Shown piece by piece: positions 1 through 10,599 of a DNA stretch of 64,000 nt. The translations under genes were made by a program, and so were the position numbers. The stretch covers positions 26,106,951 to 26,170,950 of the forward strand of contig NC_049980.1 of assembly GCF_000003815.2 (NCBI RefSeq). The letters run 5' to 3'. Position 1 is the stretch's first letter; each line of letters starts with the position of its first letter. The DNA is from Branchiostoma floridae. Its lineage: Eukaryota > Chordata > Leptocardii > Amphioxiformes > Branchiostomatidae. Below the pieces are notes generated by a model. The model was not told the DNA's origin and ran no database searches. It saw only the letters and a program-made list of their open reading frames with translations.

Positions 1-1254
1 CGCGCGACTTCGGCGCTATCCCCATAACTTAATCACATATGAAGGATGATCCAATGAGTGCGCAGTGTGGATAGGAAACAGTTGCACCAGAACTTCAGAG
101 CAGTTTGAGTTCATCAAGGTCCACGTTTAGCTGCCTTAATCATGTTTTTCTCCTCTAGGAGTGGATCCTGGCCGGTGTGTAGTAACATTAATACAGTTAG
201 GCACATTGTGTCTGTATGAGAATAGTTGTGCAGAGAGTTAGGCAATGCTGCAGGAGAAAGTTCTTCAGCACCATGGAAGGTGTCAAAGCCTAAGATGTAA
301 AAGAGTTAGGTGTTTTCCTGTACTGCTATAATTTAGTTTCAATCATGCTATACTGTAGTTCTGGAGGAATTAGGTATGTATAGATCTGTCTGCAAGACCT
401 ATTAGCTAATGATTGTGCCCTTTTTACTAACAGACCCAAATTTGTTTATTTACTAGAACTTAAAATCATGAAGTTAGTCCCAAATACGAAATGCTAACGT
501 TAAATGTGTTAAGCCTGCAGAATGTGTATAGAAGTCTTCATAAACAAAAGAAGACGATATCTGTAGACCAGTAAACTGACTTGGACTGGCCCCTTTCCAA
601 CATTTATGGTTTTTGATGGATGCAGCAGATGTCAAAATGTGCTTGATGAAAATCCAATACTCTATTATAACAGACAAACCGTGTTTAATCCTGGGATGTG
701 GACCCAATCAAACACACATCCCTGTGGGGGAATAAAAGCCACAGTTTGCAAAAATCAGTCTGAAGTTTCAGCCCAATAAATTCGCACTGGAACCATCTGT
801 CAGAAGGGTGGCGACTTTGATTGATTGATTGATTGTTGGATTGATTTTTTTTTGCAAATGTTGCTGAAAGAGAAGTAACCGTTGCAATGACAGCAAAGTA
901 ACATTGATAATTGGTTTTCTGAATTAGGCCATGTTGATTTGATTGAATGGATGACATCAGCGCCCACATCAACTTTTGTCCGTTTCCGAAGAAAAAAAAA
1001 ATTTCAACCATACTGTAAATCCTAAAAGGAAAATTACTAAATATATGCTGTAGATTGAGTAAAATACCGTAAATATCTACTGATGTCATAAAGAAGAAGA
1101 GGTTAAAGAATGCCATCATTGAACCTTCTTGACCACTTATATTTCATGGACCTCGACAGCCCCAGGTGCAGCTGCAAAAGGGTTCATGTGTTCTTTCTAA
1201 TAAATGATTCCCAATCGGACGTAGCTTATTCCAAATGACCGATGCCGTAGAATA
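1..1254. other. Non-coding stretch, no supported gene
   Basis: No gene can be supported here. A (GATT)n-like run lies near 817-850. The minus strand is open over 685-1119, but its translation is dominated by Phe, Asn and Ser runs produced by A/T-rich simple sequence, so I do not treat it as coding. A pyrimidine-rich acceptor followed by a short open stretch and TAG occurs at 159-182, but it is too short to support. Confidence 0.7.
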
Positions 1255-1785
1255 ACCATCTTCTTAAAGACACACATCCTTCACAAATAATGTGTCTTGA
1301 GTACATCCTGAATATGACCTGAGGCAGGTAGACGTCTTATTGTTGTCAGTGATGTTGAATGGTTGCCTGATGATCTTAAAGACCCACATTCTTTACAAAT
1401 GATAGATCTTAAACACATCTGGACCATGTCTCAAGACAGGTAATTCTCTAATTTACTTCTTGTTGTCTGTTAGATGTTGGATGGTTGCTATCGTAAAGAC
1501 ATCCTTCACAAGTAATAAATCTTAAGGACATCCGGACCGTGTCTCAAGACAGTAGATGTCTTATTGTTGTCTGTAAGATGTTGGATGGTTCCGATCATAA
1601 AGACATCCTTTACAACTGATAAACCTTGAAACATCCAGACCATGTCCTAAGACAGGTAATTGTCTGTAAGATGTTGATGGTTGCCATCTTGAAGACCCAC
1701 ATCTTTCAAATGATAAGATCCTAAGCACTTCCTGACCACAGGTAGTTGTCCCATTGTTGTCTGTAAGATGTGAAATGGTTGCCCT
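1255..1785. repeat. Diverged tandem repeat, about 5 copies of ~90-118 bp
   Basis: Five successive units share the same order of words: a GACATCCTTCACAAAT-like block, then TAAATCTTAAG, then a CATCC..ACC(AT)TGTC block, then AGACAGGTA, then TTGTTGTCTGTAAGATGTTGGATGGTTGCC. Units begin near 1265, 1380, 1497, 1600 and 1693. Copies differ by substitutions and small deletions, and the last is the shortest. Open frames that cross it (for example minus 1561-1881) are shadows of the repeat. Confidence 0.85.
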
Positions 1786-4400
1786 GTCCCCAGCTGGCGC
1801 CACCAGGACTACCCGTGTCGGGAGGCAGCATGATGAGTGACAACTGTTAGCGGGAGGGGAGTGGGTGATGAGTGGGGACACTTAAGATAACGGCTACCTG
1901 CAGACACCTTCCATCCCTCACCTGTCTGCAGCGCAGATGGAGACATCTGTCTTTGGAGGAGGGCAGCCTTCTGTCTTGTTCTTGTAGGGTGAAAATGGGA
2001 ATTTCTTGGGCTATTCCTGTTCAACTTTATATAGGTTCCACTGATGTGCAGCCATGGATACAGTATCACCTGATCAGTAAGTTCTGATGATCCTAAGCAG
2101 TTTCTTTTCTCTTGTTCTATTAAGGTTGAAATAGTTCCTCACCAGGCTGCTTGATCTTGATCTACCAGTCTTGCTGGCAGGGATCCAGTGCCAGACAAAG
2201 TTCCAATGGCTTACCTTCAGTTTGAGCAGTCTACAATCCAGACTGGAATACTGGTAGAGTGTTGTTCTTTTCTGGGCTGCTTATTGTTTTACCCCCTTGT
2301 ATAAGTTTGGGAGACAATGCCAGAATAAGCAATGAATAACAATAGTCTTTTTACGCTGTACATTCATTGATATACAGACTAAGTAACTAGCTAGCCTGTA
2401 AATTTGACTCATCTATTCCTGAGCATATCCAAGGACGTTCTATCCGTCCTTGGCATATCTAAACTGTTTTCATCAAATCTGTGATGTGCTTGCGTAATGT
2501 TGCTGTATCCATTATTCCTTGTGACATTTGACGTTTTCCTTCCAACCCTGCTGTGAACAAGCAGACTGTGCTGGCATGGCCTGATGTAAGTTTTATTGTG
2601 CAATCATGTGCAGAAGTGATCTAGCAGGACCTGAATACCTCTCGGTGTGAGATGACAACTGAAGAGAGATAAAGGGAGCAAATTGGACGTCCACTTTTCC
2701 TCTCATTACTCTGACCTGTCTCTCACCGCCGGGCCAGTCAGGGGATGTCAATGTGCTGTTCCTGTCTGACAGGTAAGGCAGAATGAGGCACAGAGATGTT
2801 GGTGGTGAAGATTACATTGTTGATAAGTTAAGGTTGTACTGTCTGCATGCAGCTTCCAAAGAGAAGGTCTGACAAGTTAGATGTAATATCACCAGCAACT
2901 GCCAAAGTGACAGCAAAACCACTTTTCAAAGTATTGTATGTAACATTTATTCCTGAGTGATTCTACAATGATTTTCATTTTACCCACATGTACTGTTTTA
3001 GAGCATGCAGTGCACTCTGATGACTGGGAAACAGGGCTGCTCGTGTAGGGGCAATATGCAGGATCAAAATCAACTTTGTTATGAATAATAACGAATGATG
3101 AAACTTTGATGAATCCTTGCCCAGGGGCGTCACAACATCCATCAACCAATGGAACTAACTTTTTTGATAAATGTTGCACATTCGTTTTAATTCAGTGGCA
3201 ACACTGTGATCTCCAATAAAGTTATCTTAAGTAAGTCTTGAGTATTTTGTTACTTTTTTGCATTTATAACAAGATCCGCTTAAAATCTAAAAAAAAAGAC
3301 TGTTACATCGTGTGTACTGATTAGCAAATGGATGGTTGGATGGATGGATTGAATATTAAATGAATGACAGATGGGCAGATGGATGGACAAATGAATTTAC
3401 AAAAATGTACATTATGGATGGATTGTCCATGGCTACATTCTCAGTCTTTTCAGTTTGTCATGCATTGATAACCAGCAAATTTGAAGCAGCTATGAAAACA
3501 AGGAACTGGCTAACATCCGCCCACTCAAGGCACTTTTCTCCCCTTCAATGACTATCAAGCAGGGCCATTAAGACATTTTTATTGCCTCCTAACTGTCGAA
3601 CAATCCTCGCATCTCAAAGACTCTCTTCTGCACTCCCAAGGCCCAAACAAACGTCTTGAGTTCCATTAATAATACAGGCTGATATTGATGGCGTTTTCAC
3701 GGCAATAAAAACTTTGTCTGCCTGACATCTTAACCCAGCCGGCAGTTTAGCTGCTGGAACGTTTTCTATGGATGCAGAAAATGGATGCACATCTGGGATA
3801 GTGGATGTCGTATAGAGAGGCAGGCTTGAATGGATGCTTTAAACAAGAAAGTATAGTGGCACAGGGGATGCAGTTATCGTAGGCAGGACATTTATTACCT
3901 TCCATTGCAGGCTTTCACGCTATGATGTTTCTGTGATTGTCCACTGTTTTCTGACCTCTGATAGCAGCTATTAAGGCTGAGGATTCATTCTAGGAACGAT
4001 AATCTAATGTAATGGTCTCGTTTGGCATCCATCGGCCAGCAGTACCCATAACAACGAGACATGCATATGGTAATGATGGCGGCCTTTCCGCAGTAGAAAA
4101 ATGCCTTCTTTGTCTGGCAATGGCCATTAGAAATGGTGACTTGACGGTCAAGGATGTCATTTGATCGTGTCATATGACTGAGGATACAAACAAGCTTATA
4201 GGCCTGTATGAGAATGGTCAATGTCAACGTTTCATTTTGTTTTTCTCAGCAACTCTATAACACCAATTTCTGTGGTATTTGGGATAAAAATCTTCATATC
4301 TCAGAAGCAAATCATTATTAGGTGATGATCTCCTTCTTAACTTTTGTGTTGCACAAAATAAACAAAGAAGATATCCTTCCTTCACTGCTTTCTATTGGAC
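1786..4400. other. Non-coding stretch
   Basis: No supported gene. A possible 35 nt mini-exon at 2738-2772 is flanked by a pyrimidine-rich CAG acceptor and a GTAAGG donor, but the same DNA could equally be an acceptor, so it is not called. A TGGATGGA-like degenerate simple repeat lies near 3328-3425. An A-rich run occurs near 3290-3297. Confidence 0.6.
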
Positions 4401-4412
4401 AGCCTCCAGTAG

Positions 4413-4440
4413 GGAAAGTGACATTATCATGTCACTTTCC
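4413..4440. repeat. Perfect short hairpin (12 bp arms, 4 nt loop)
   Basis: Arms GGAAAGTGACAT (4413-4424) and ATGTCACTTTCC (4429-4440) are exact reverse complements around a TATC loop. The next ~170 bp repeat the words CACTTT, AAGTG and CACAAAATAAAA and lead to a second perfect hairpin at 4594-4622. The segment may be the degenerate core of a small foldback element. Function unknown. Confidence 0.8.
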
Positions 4441-4593
4441 ACTATATCTACACAAAGTGATAACTGCAGCTCTACACTGTCACTTTTAGCACTTTCTATC
4501 ACTACAAAATAAAACAGCTGGACGCTTTCACTCACCACTCCATCTCCACAAAATAAAAAGTGTTAAACTTTATACTCCAACACTTCACTCTGA

Positions 4594-4622
4594 CCATAAA
4601 ATGAAACTGTTTCATTTTATGG
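4594..4622. repeat. Perfect short hairpin (13 bp arms, 3 nt loop)
   Basis: Arms CCATAAAATGAAA (4594-4606) and TTTCATTTTATGG (4610-4622) pair exactly around a CTG loop. It lies about 155 bp after the first hairpin. Two perfect hairpins with tiny loops this close together are unlikely by chance in diverged non-coding DNA. Confidence 0.8.
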
Positions 4623-5053
4623 AAAGAGTTTCAGTATGACAAATTCAACCGACAGCCTAGTATTCTTTGAGAGTAACTCACATCCATGAAACAAAAGGCA
4701 CAATCTTCAGTTCTACGCTGCAGAAAAGTGCAACTGATAATGATATAACCATTTAGCACAAGCTACATGTTTGGTATTGCTTTGGGTTTTCATTAATATT
4801 GTTATAATTGTTGTTTAATTATCATGCTTTCAATAGAGACACGCGTTCATGCCTAAAAGTCATTTGTCTATTGCTGTATAATTGCGTGTGTGTGTTATAA
4901 TGCGTGTTGTATTCATCTGTATATTGTCACATTACTGTGACACCGTGACTTGCATCTTCTTCACCCCATGTTTCAACTTTTGATAAAAGCGAAAACGTCA
5001 ACCCCGTCAGTCAGCTATGATACATCACTTATCCCAGCAGCACCAGTCATGTA

Positions 5054-5142
5054 GAAAGTGCTGTTGAACCATAGATAGTGATGTGGAAAGTGTTGTTGAA
5101 GCATAGATAGTGATGTGGAAAGTGTTGTTGAACCATAAATTG
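5054..5142. repeat. Tandem repeat, 32 bp unit, ~2.8 copies
   Basis: GAAAGTG(C/T)TGTTGAA starts at 5054, 5086 and 5118, an exact 32 bp period. Each unit continues with CCATAGATAGTGATGTG. Copies are nearly identical, so the array is younger than the degenerate repeats that follow. Confidence 0.9.
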
Positions 5143-5700
5143 CCACATGCCCTGACATAAATGGCACCCAGTGCATTGGTGGAATCATAATGTGAGTCTT
5201 AGGCAGGGGTTGTCAGCATTGATGCAGCACAGCAGTCAACTCTTATCCATAGATGTAGATTTTGCCCATATACATTTATCCTGACGCAAATGGCTCTCAT
5301 CGTTATGATGGTGTTAGCAAGTGTACTTCAAGGTGTAAAGATCATTTCAGTGTTGATGTTGTCATCTTATATCCATAGAGATAAACTTTTCCCCAATCTC
5401 CGTCTGCCTTCAAGTTGACATAAATGTTTTTTATGATTGCTTTGATGGAATTGTGATGGGTGTCGACACTGGGTAGATAAAACACACTCAGATATATCCA
5501 TAGATTGTACAAATCCTCATCATTCCTTATTATCATCATTAGGGGGAAAGAAAAGTTCTCTTTAAAAACAGAGACAAAATTGCCATCCGTCCTGACAAGT
5601 TAAATGGTTATGATTCCCATTGCTGTGATGTATTTGTGATGCGTTATGGCAGGTGTAAAGTTGGTGTCAGTGTTGATGTAAGTCATCGCCCTGAGCTGTT
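5143..5700. repeat. Old, strongly diverged tandem modules
   Basis: Repeated word order (CTGACATAAATGG, then a GATGGAATT/GTGATG block, then GGTGTAAAG, then GTGTTGATGT..GTCATC) recurs about four times with drifted spacing. The clearest pair is GGTGTAAAG followed by CAGTGTTGATGT near 5331-5365 and 5651-5685. No gene is supported. The open frames on the minus strand follow the repeat. Confidence 0.55.
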
Positions 5701-7958
5701 GAGGCCGTGCCTGGATCCTGATGAAGGTTGTGATCTATAGGAGTATAAAGCACTGATGTACGCTTCAATCTGTCATAAAGGTTCCACTCACACTTAATAG
5801 TCTGATACACGGAGGGCTGAACTAATGACATTGCTTGCTTCTTAGAAGTCCTTCGCTTCCCCAACCATTCAGAACTTTTGTAATTTTTCCCAAACCGGTG
5901 TTCAGTAGTTAAGAAGTTAACTAAACAAAGTCCTTGTTGAATGGTTGGAGATATGTGTGGGCGTGCAATATTAGGCGATATGTGTGGGAGTTTGAGATGT
6001 GCTTTGTCATTCTTAAGGGAACCCCTTATCACTGGGAATAGCAAAAATCTCTGTGATTATCAATGAATAGCACTAAAGCTTCAAATCCTTCAGAACCGCA
6101 GGTAGCGGTATGCAAAGTTTTGACAGCATTTTCAGTAGTTTTTTTTCAGTAGTTTTTTTTTTTCATGACAGCTTAGATTTGTAATTGGAGGCCTCCACTG
6201 CATTGAGGGGACAGAGACAAATTGTCATTTTATGCCTTTTTGTATGTTTGAGCTTGAGGGAGGGCAGCAGCAGAGGACTGATGACATAGCTGCAAGATTT
6301 ACAGTCTGAGGATAGGGAAGGACAGGGATTAGGGAAAATGAAACATGTTGATTACAAAACTCTGCAGTACTTAGGGGTGTAAAAATGACTTTCAGAGACA
6401 ATCAGAACTGAGTAAGGAATCGTTTTCAGTCCCGATGGACAATCATAGATCTACAGAACAATCAGAACCAGGGTCTCTAATTTATAGTCAAACATGTAAA
6501 TCATGTAACATAGGTCAGGTTATGATGCTGCGATACCAAACTGCATATAGTCAAAAGGGTTAAACGTTTTTTTGATCATTTGCCATAGCAACAGAGGTTC
6601 AATGAAGTAAAATTCATTCATGTAACACCTATGTACACACTCCTCACAATAATCGTTCCAGCTTTATTTCTAAAATATAACAGCATTTTAGTGCCACATA
6701 ACTAAGAAACCAGAGTATGAAACATCACAGGTTTAGTTTTGCTCCAATACAATTTGTTAAACTGAAAAATCACTGACATACACTGAGGACTGCTAAGCAC
6801 GGAATTTATGCTGTATTGAAGGAAGATTTATATTCATAACTATTGAGGGAAATCATATGTTAGGCATTATTCTGCTTTTAATGGGAGTCATTCTTTGTGT
6901 GTGTGATCCCTGCTGACTGTGTTTTATGGTATGAGAGCGAAGGTTTCCTATTAGTGATATGGGTGCGGCTTTGATAGCATATAAAACTTTATATTATTAC
7001 CTTTCTGTCACTACATCCCTTATGAGGGCTGGGTAACTTAGTCCACAGGACATTAATGATATACAGATCTGGACATCCAAGTGCACAATGATTGTTGCTT
7101 GATGTAAAATCAAAACTAGAAATTTTGTTTTCCCTCCAGGTGCCTTGAGACAGTACTTGTAGAAGTGACACTAGTTTGGTACATTATGCAGTTGTAAAAG
7201 TGACACTAATGACTAGTGTATTCAAGTTTACTTGTAAAAGTAAAAGTAAAAGTAAAATTAAAAAAAAAAAAAACTCACGCACGACACAATCTGCGAACCT
7301 GATGAAACTACTAAATGGATTGATGTCAGGAGTGTTTGGTAAAGTGATGTTGCCTCCCAACTGATATCATAACTGCTGCATCAATCAAGACATGGTATCA
7401 TTCGCTGTCACATTGAAGTGGATTTATTTCTAGAAGCAGCGAAGGAGATCAAGTGATGGGAATTCATTTCCATGCATTGTAATTTCCACAGACTGAAGCT
7501 TGTGTAATAAAAGACTAGTTCCCCCTTAATGACATCAGTACTGTACAGCTTGTAAAATGTAGTAACAGTAATGCTCAATCATTGCAGAGGCTGCATCCCA
7601 AGTGTTCCACCCATGGAGACGTAATGTAATCTTCTGTCACTCCCGGTCCCACCTGAGGTGTGGCGAGGTTCTCGTTATTTTGTTGACGTTCCATCAGGCG
7701 GCAAATAGCCCCTCTGGGAGGGCTGATATGATCACATGATTTCTACATGATCTGAAGAATACCACTTGTCAAATCTTAATCTTACACAATTTAGAGCTTG
7801 GGTATACAAACTGTGAGGGGTTCTTTGTTGCTAGCATATTTCTTGGTTCTTTGATTTTGAAAAAAATTATGCTTGAATGGAAAGCAACATTCAAACAGAA
7901 TATAAGAGGTCTGTCTTCTCAGGCACATTTACAGGAAGTCTAAAGTAGGGTTTTCCAT
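5701..7958. other. Non-coding stretch with simple-sequence tracts
   Basis: Nothing gene-like is supported. It contains two copies of TTTTTTCAGTAG around 6130-6160, an AAAGT-type tract (GTAAAA)n followed by an A run at about 7230-7273, and ordinary AT-rich DNA. The minus frame at 5667-6044 (125 codons) has no recognisable motif and no splice context. Confidence 0.6.
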
Positions 7959-8177
7959 ATGTTGCTTAACAGATACAAGAAAATTAGTACCGAACTGGAA
8001 GACCAGCATTTAAACAGTCTTAGGGAAGTCGACCATAGTGTACACAATTTCATAGAGTGGATAGAGTCTGATTCAAGTTTTCTTCTTGATATTGCTCTGG
8101 TTTCATTCGGACCTCTTGCTGAATTTTTTCTAAAAGTGTTTGAGATCAAAAAACAAGATTGGTGCACAAAGAGATAG
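7959..8177 (+). CDS. Coding-like 72-codon open fragment, unidentified
   Basis: The frame starts at ATG 7959 and ends at TAG 8177. An in-frame TAA lies just upstream (7941-7943), so it cannot extend far 5'. An acceptor-like GCTTAACAG at about 7963-7971 would allow it to be an internal or last exon. The translation mixes charged and hydrophobic residues as a folded protein would: an N-terminal Lys/Glu/His-rich half (RYKKISTELEDQHLNSL), a segment with FIEWIESDSS, then LLDIALVSFGPLAEFFLKVF, which would form an amphipathic or hydrophobic helix. I do not recognise the family. It could be a degraded exon, a transposon ORF remnant or chance. The opposite strand is also open for 140 codons but looks less protein-like. 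Confidence 0.3.
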   Translation: MLLNRYKKISTELEDQHLNSLREVDHSVHNFIEWIESDSSFLLDIALVSFGPLAEFFLKVFEIKKQDWCTKR

Positions 8178-8680
8178 GGAGGGGGGGTATGGATAGAAGA
8201 AAAGTATGCAGAAAGGAAATGTGGGATACATAAATGACTCTTCAGAAGTCTGACCCCCATGTGTTGAACTGGCACAGTCTGAAGTGGTGCATATTGCTGT
8301 GATTGATGCTGTAATCTGCAGGCGGAACGGTTTATTGTGCCTGTCAGGAGGGCCTCATCCATCCTGTTTATTATAGCCTGAAGTTACAGCGTTTATGGAG
8401 TGAGAGTAATCGTGCATTACCAAATTATCCCTGACCTCTTCGGTAACCTGCCGCGGAGTTTGTCACCTCTAGCCTCGTTATGAAGCACAGCGCTGGAGAT
8501 GATAAAAAAACTGGGTCATGGGAGTGCAATGGCTGCTGGAATTGCAGCAGAATTCCGCTGCAAAATCTGGGTCATAACTGTTATGAACTGTTATTAGATT
8601 TAGAGGAGGTCATAACTCAATGTGGTATATAAGGTTTGGGTGATTGATGTGATCTGAATGTAATGCAATGTATGGTCACT
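8178..8680. other. Non-coding stretch
   Basis: A G run occurs at about 8178-8188. A moderately GC-rich block at 8430-8500 (CCTCTTCGGTAACCTGCCGCGG) stands out from the AT-rich flanks and could be a conserved element, but nothing in it proves function. Confidence 0.5.
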
Positions 8681-8689
8681 CACTGGTAC

Positions 8690-9510
8690 TGCTTTTCCCT
8701 GCCCTTGGTGCTGAATGCATTCTACACTAACAACAATGTCCCTGTTGCATGATGCTTTCCACACTAACAAAACTGTCTCTGGTGCGTAAGACTTTCCACA
8801 CTAGCAACACTGTCTGGGGTTAACACTTTCTGCACCAGAAGCATTTCCCTGTCCTTAGTGCTGAACGCATTCCACACTAACAACACTGTCCTTAAAAACA
8901 TTGCCTCTGGTGTTTAACACTTTCTGTACTAGCAGCACTGACCCTCTCCTTGGTGCTGAATGCTTCCAACACTAACAACAGTGTCTGATGCTAAACGCTT
9001 TCCATATCACATTTTCCCTGCCTTTGGTGCTGAACACATTCCACACTAACAACACTGTCACTGTTGCCAAATACTTTCCACACTAACAACACTGTGTCTG
9101 GTGCATAACACTTTCCTCACTAAAAACACTGTCTGGTGCTAAACACATTCCACACAACATTGTCCCTGTTCTTGGTGCTGAAGGCATTCCATACTAACAA
9201 CACTTTCCCTGTTGCTGGATGCTTTCCACACCAACAAAACCGTCTCTGGGGCTTAACACTTTACAGACATATAACACTGTCTGGTGCTTAGCACTTTCCA
9301 CACAACATTGTCCCTGTCCTTGGTTCTGATTGCATTCCACACTAACAACACTGTCCCTGTTGCTGGATGCTTTGCACACTGACAACACTGTCTCAGGTGC
9401 TTAACACTCTCCACACTAACAACACTGTCTCTGGTGCTTAACACTCTCCACACTACATTGTCCCTGTCCTTGGTGCTGAACAGTGCTGTCCCTTTCCTTG
9501 GTGCTGAACA
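8690..9510. repeat. Minisatellite, ~35-50 bp variable unit
   Basis: About 18-20 degenerate units of the form CTTTCCACACTAACAACACTGTC followed by CCTG(T/G)..TTGGTGCTGAA or TCTGGTGCTTAACA. Units alternate between a CCCTGTCCTTGGTGCTGAA type and a TCTCTGGTGCTTAA type, so a higher-order dimer or trimer structure is likely. The cysteine/valine-rich minus-strand frames here (9194-9453) are translations of the repeat, not genes. Confidence 0.92.
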
Positions 9511-9708
9511 TGTTCTGCAATTTGTTTGTTGAACTTGTTGTTCCCCCTTTTATTTATTTTTTGTCTAAGCTTTTCTCTATCTGCAAACAGTGTTTTGTCA
9601 GATATCTTATAGTGAATAGTGAATGCTTGGAGAGGAGCAGTCTTTTCCAGAGGATTGGCAGGTAAACCAAGCCAAACAGAACATACTCTGTCCCAACATG
9701 CAGAAAAA

Positions 9709-10200
9709 AGCCCCATCAGATGAGCCTGTAGAAGGGATATGTGCAAGAACAGCAGTCACATAAGATGAGCCTGTGTGTGTACAAGAATGGCAGTCCCATC
9801 AGATGAGCAAGTATAAAGTATTTGTACAAGAACAGCAGTCCCATCAGATGAGCCTGTATGTGTACAAGAACAGCAGTCCCATCAGATGAGCCTGTATGTG
9901 TACAAGAACAGCAGTCCCATCAGATGAGCCTGTATGTATACAAGAACAGCAGTCCCTTCAGATGAGCCTGTATGTACACAAGAACAGCATCCCATCAGAT
10001 GAGTCTGTATGTGAACAAGAACAGCAGTCCCATCAGATGAGCCTGTATGTGTACAAGAACAGCAGTCCCATCAGATGAGCCTGTATGTGTACAGGAACAG
10101 CAGTCCCATCAGAGCAGTCCCATCAGATGAGCATGTATAAAGGATATGTACAGGAACAGCAGTACCATCAGATGAACATGTATGAGGGATGTGTTCAGGT
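9709..10200. repeat. Minisatellite, 38 bp unit, ~11 copies
   Basis: CAGTCCCATC starts at 9836, 9874, 9912, 9950, 9988 (one base deleted), 10025, 10063 and 10101. This gives a strict 38 bp period for the core, flanked by more diverged or longer (~45 bp) units on both sides. Each unit reads CAGTCCCATCAGATGAG then CCTGTATGTGTACAAGAACAG. The core copies are almost identical, which suggests recent expansion. Because 38 is not a multiple of 3, the short open frames here are artefacts. There are no unique spacers, so this is not a CRISPR array. Confidence 0.97.
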
Positions 10201-10329
10201 CAGACCAGTTGACACCTGGTGTTTAGGCAGGCCAGCTTCATACATAAATCTGGCACATATTTTGCCAGTGAAGCAGTAATTTCCTCCCCATATCAGCCAG
10301 GGTCAGTGGAGAGTGTGCACAAAAATGGC

Positions 10330-10590
10330 TGTGAGTGTTTGGAATGTTGATGAGACTGTGCTGTGATTGGTTGGCTGTGAGTGTTCAGAATGTTAATTAG
10401 GTTGTGTTGTGATTTGTTTGGATGTTGGCATTCTAAATATTGGTTCTGTGACGTGATTGGTTGGCTGTGCTTTGAGTGTTAATTGTGCTGTGTTGTGATT
10501 GGCTGGCTATGTTTTGAGTGTTAATGGTGCTGTGCTGTGATTAGCTGGCTGTATTGGATATGGTAATGAGGTTGGGATGTTTATTGTGGG
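10330..10590. repeat. Diverged tandem repeat containing GTGATTGG words, ~5 copies
   Basis: Five units contain the block TGTG(C/T)TGTGATTGG(T/C)TGGCTGTG followed by a TGAGTGTTAAT-like block. They lie roughly at 10330-10380, 10381-10430, 10431-10480, 10481-10530 and 10531-10575. The unit carries ATTGG, the inverse of a CCAAT box, but repetition rather than selection is the simplest explanation. Confidence 0.8.
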
Positions 10591-10599
10591 ATGTGTATT

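Noticed and set aside
159-182. Terminal mini-exon (EWILAGV then stop) after a pyrimidine-rich acceptor
   Set aside because: Only seven codons, with no upstream sequence to test.
685-1119. 144-codon minus frame
   Set aside because: Phe and Asn/Ser-Gln runs come from A-rich and GATT simple sequence.
2738-2772. 35 nt mini-exon reading SGDVNVLFLSD with a GTAAGG donor
   Set aside because: The same pyrimidine-rich run could be an acceptor instead, and the length is too short to judge.
9709-10200. Regular direct repeats suggesting CRISPR
   Set aside because: Units are contiguous 38 bp tandem copies without unique spacers, and the genome is animal-like.
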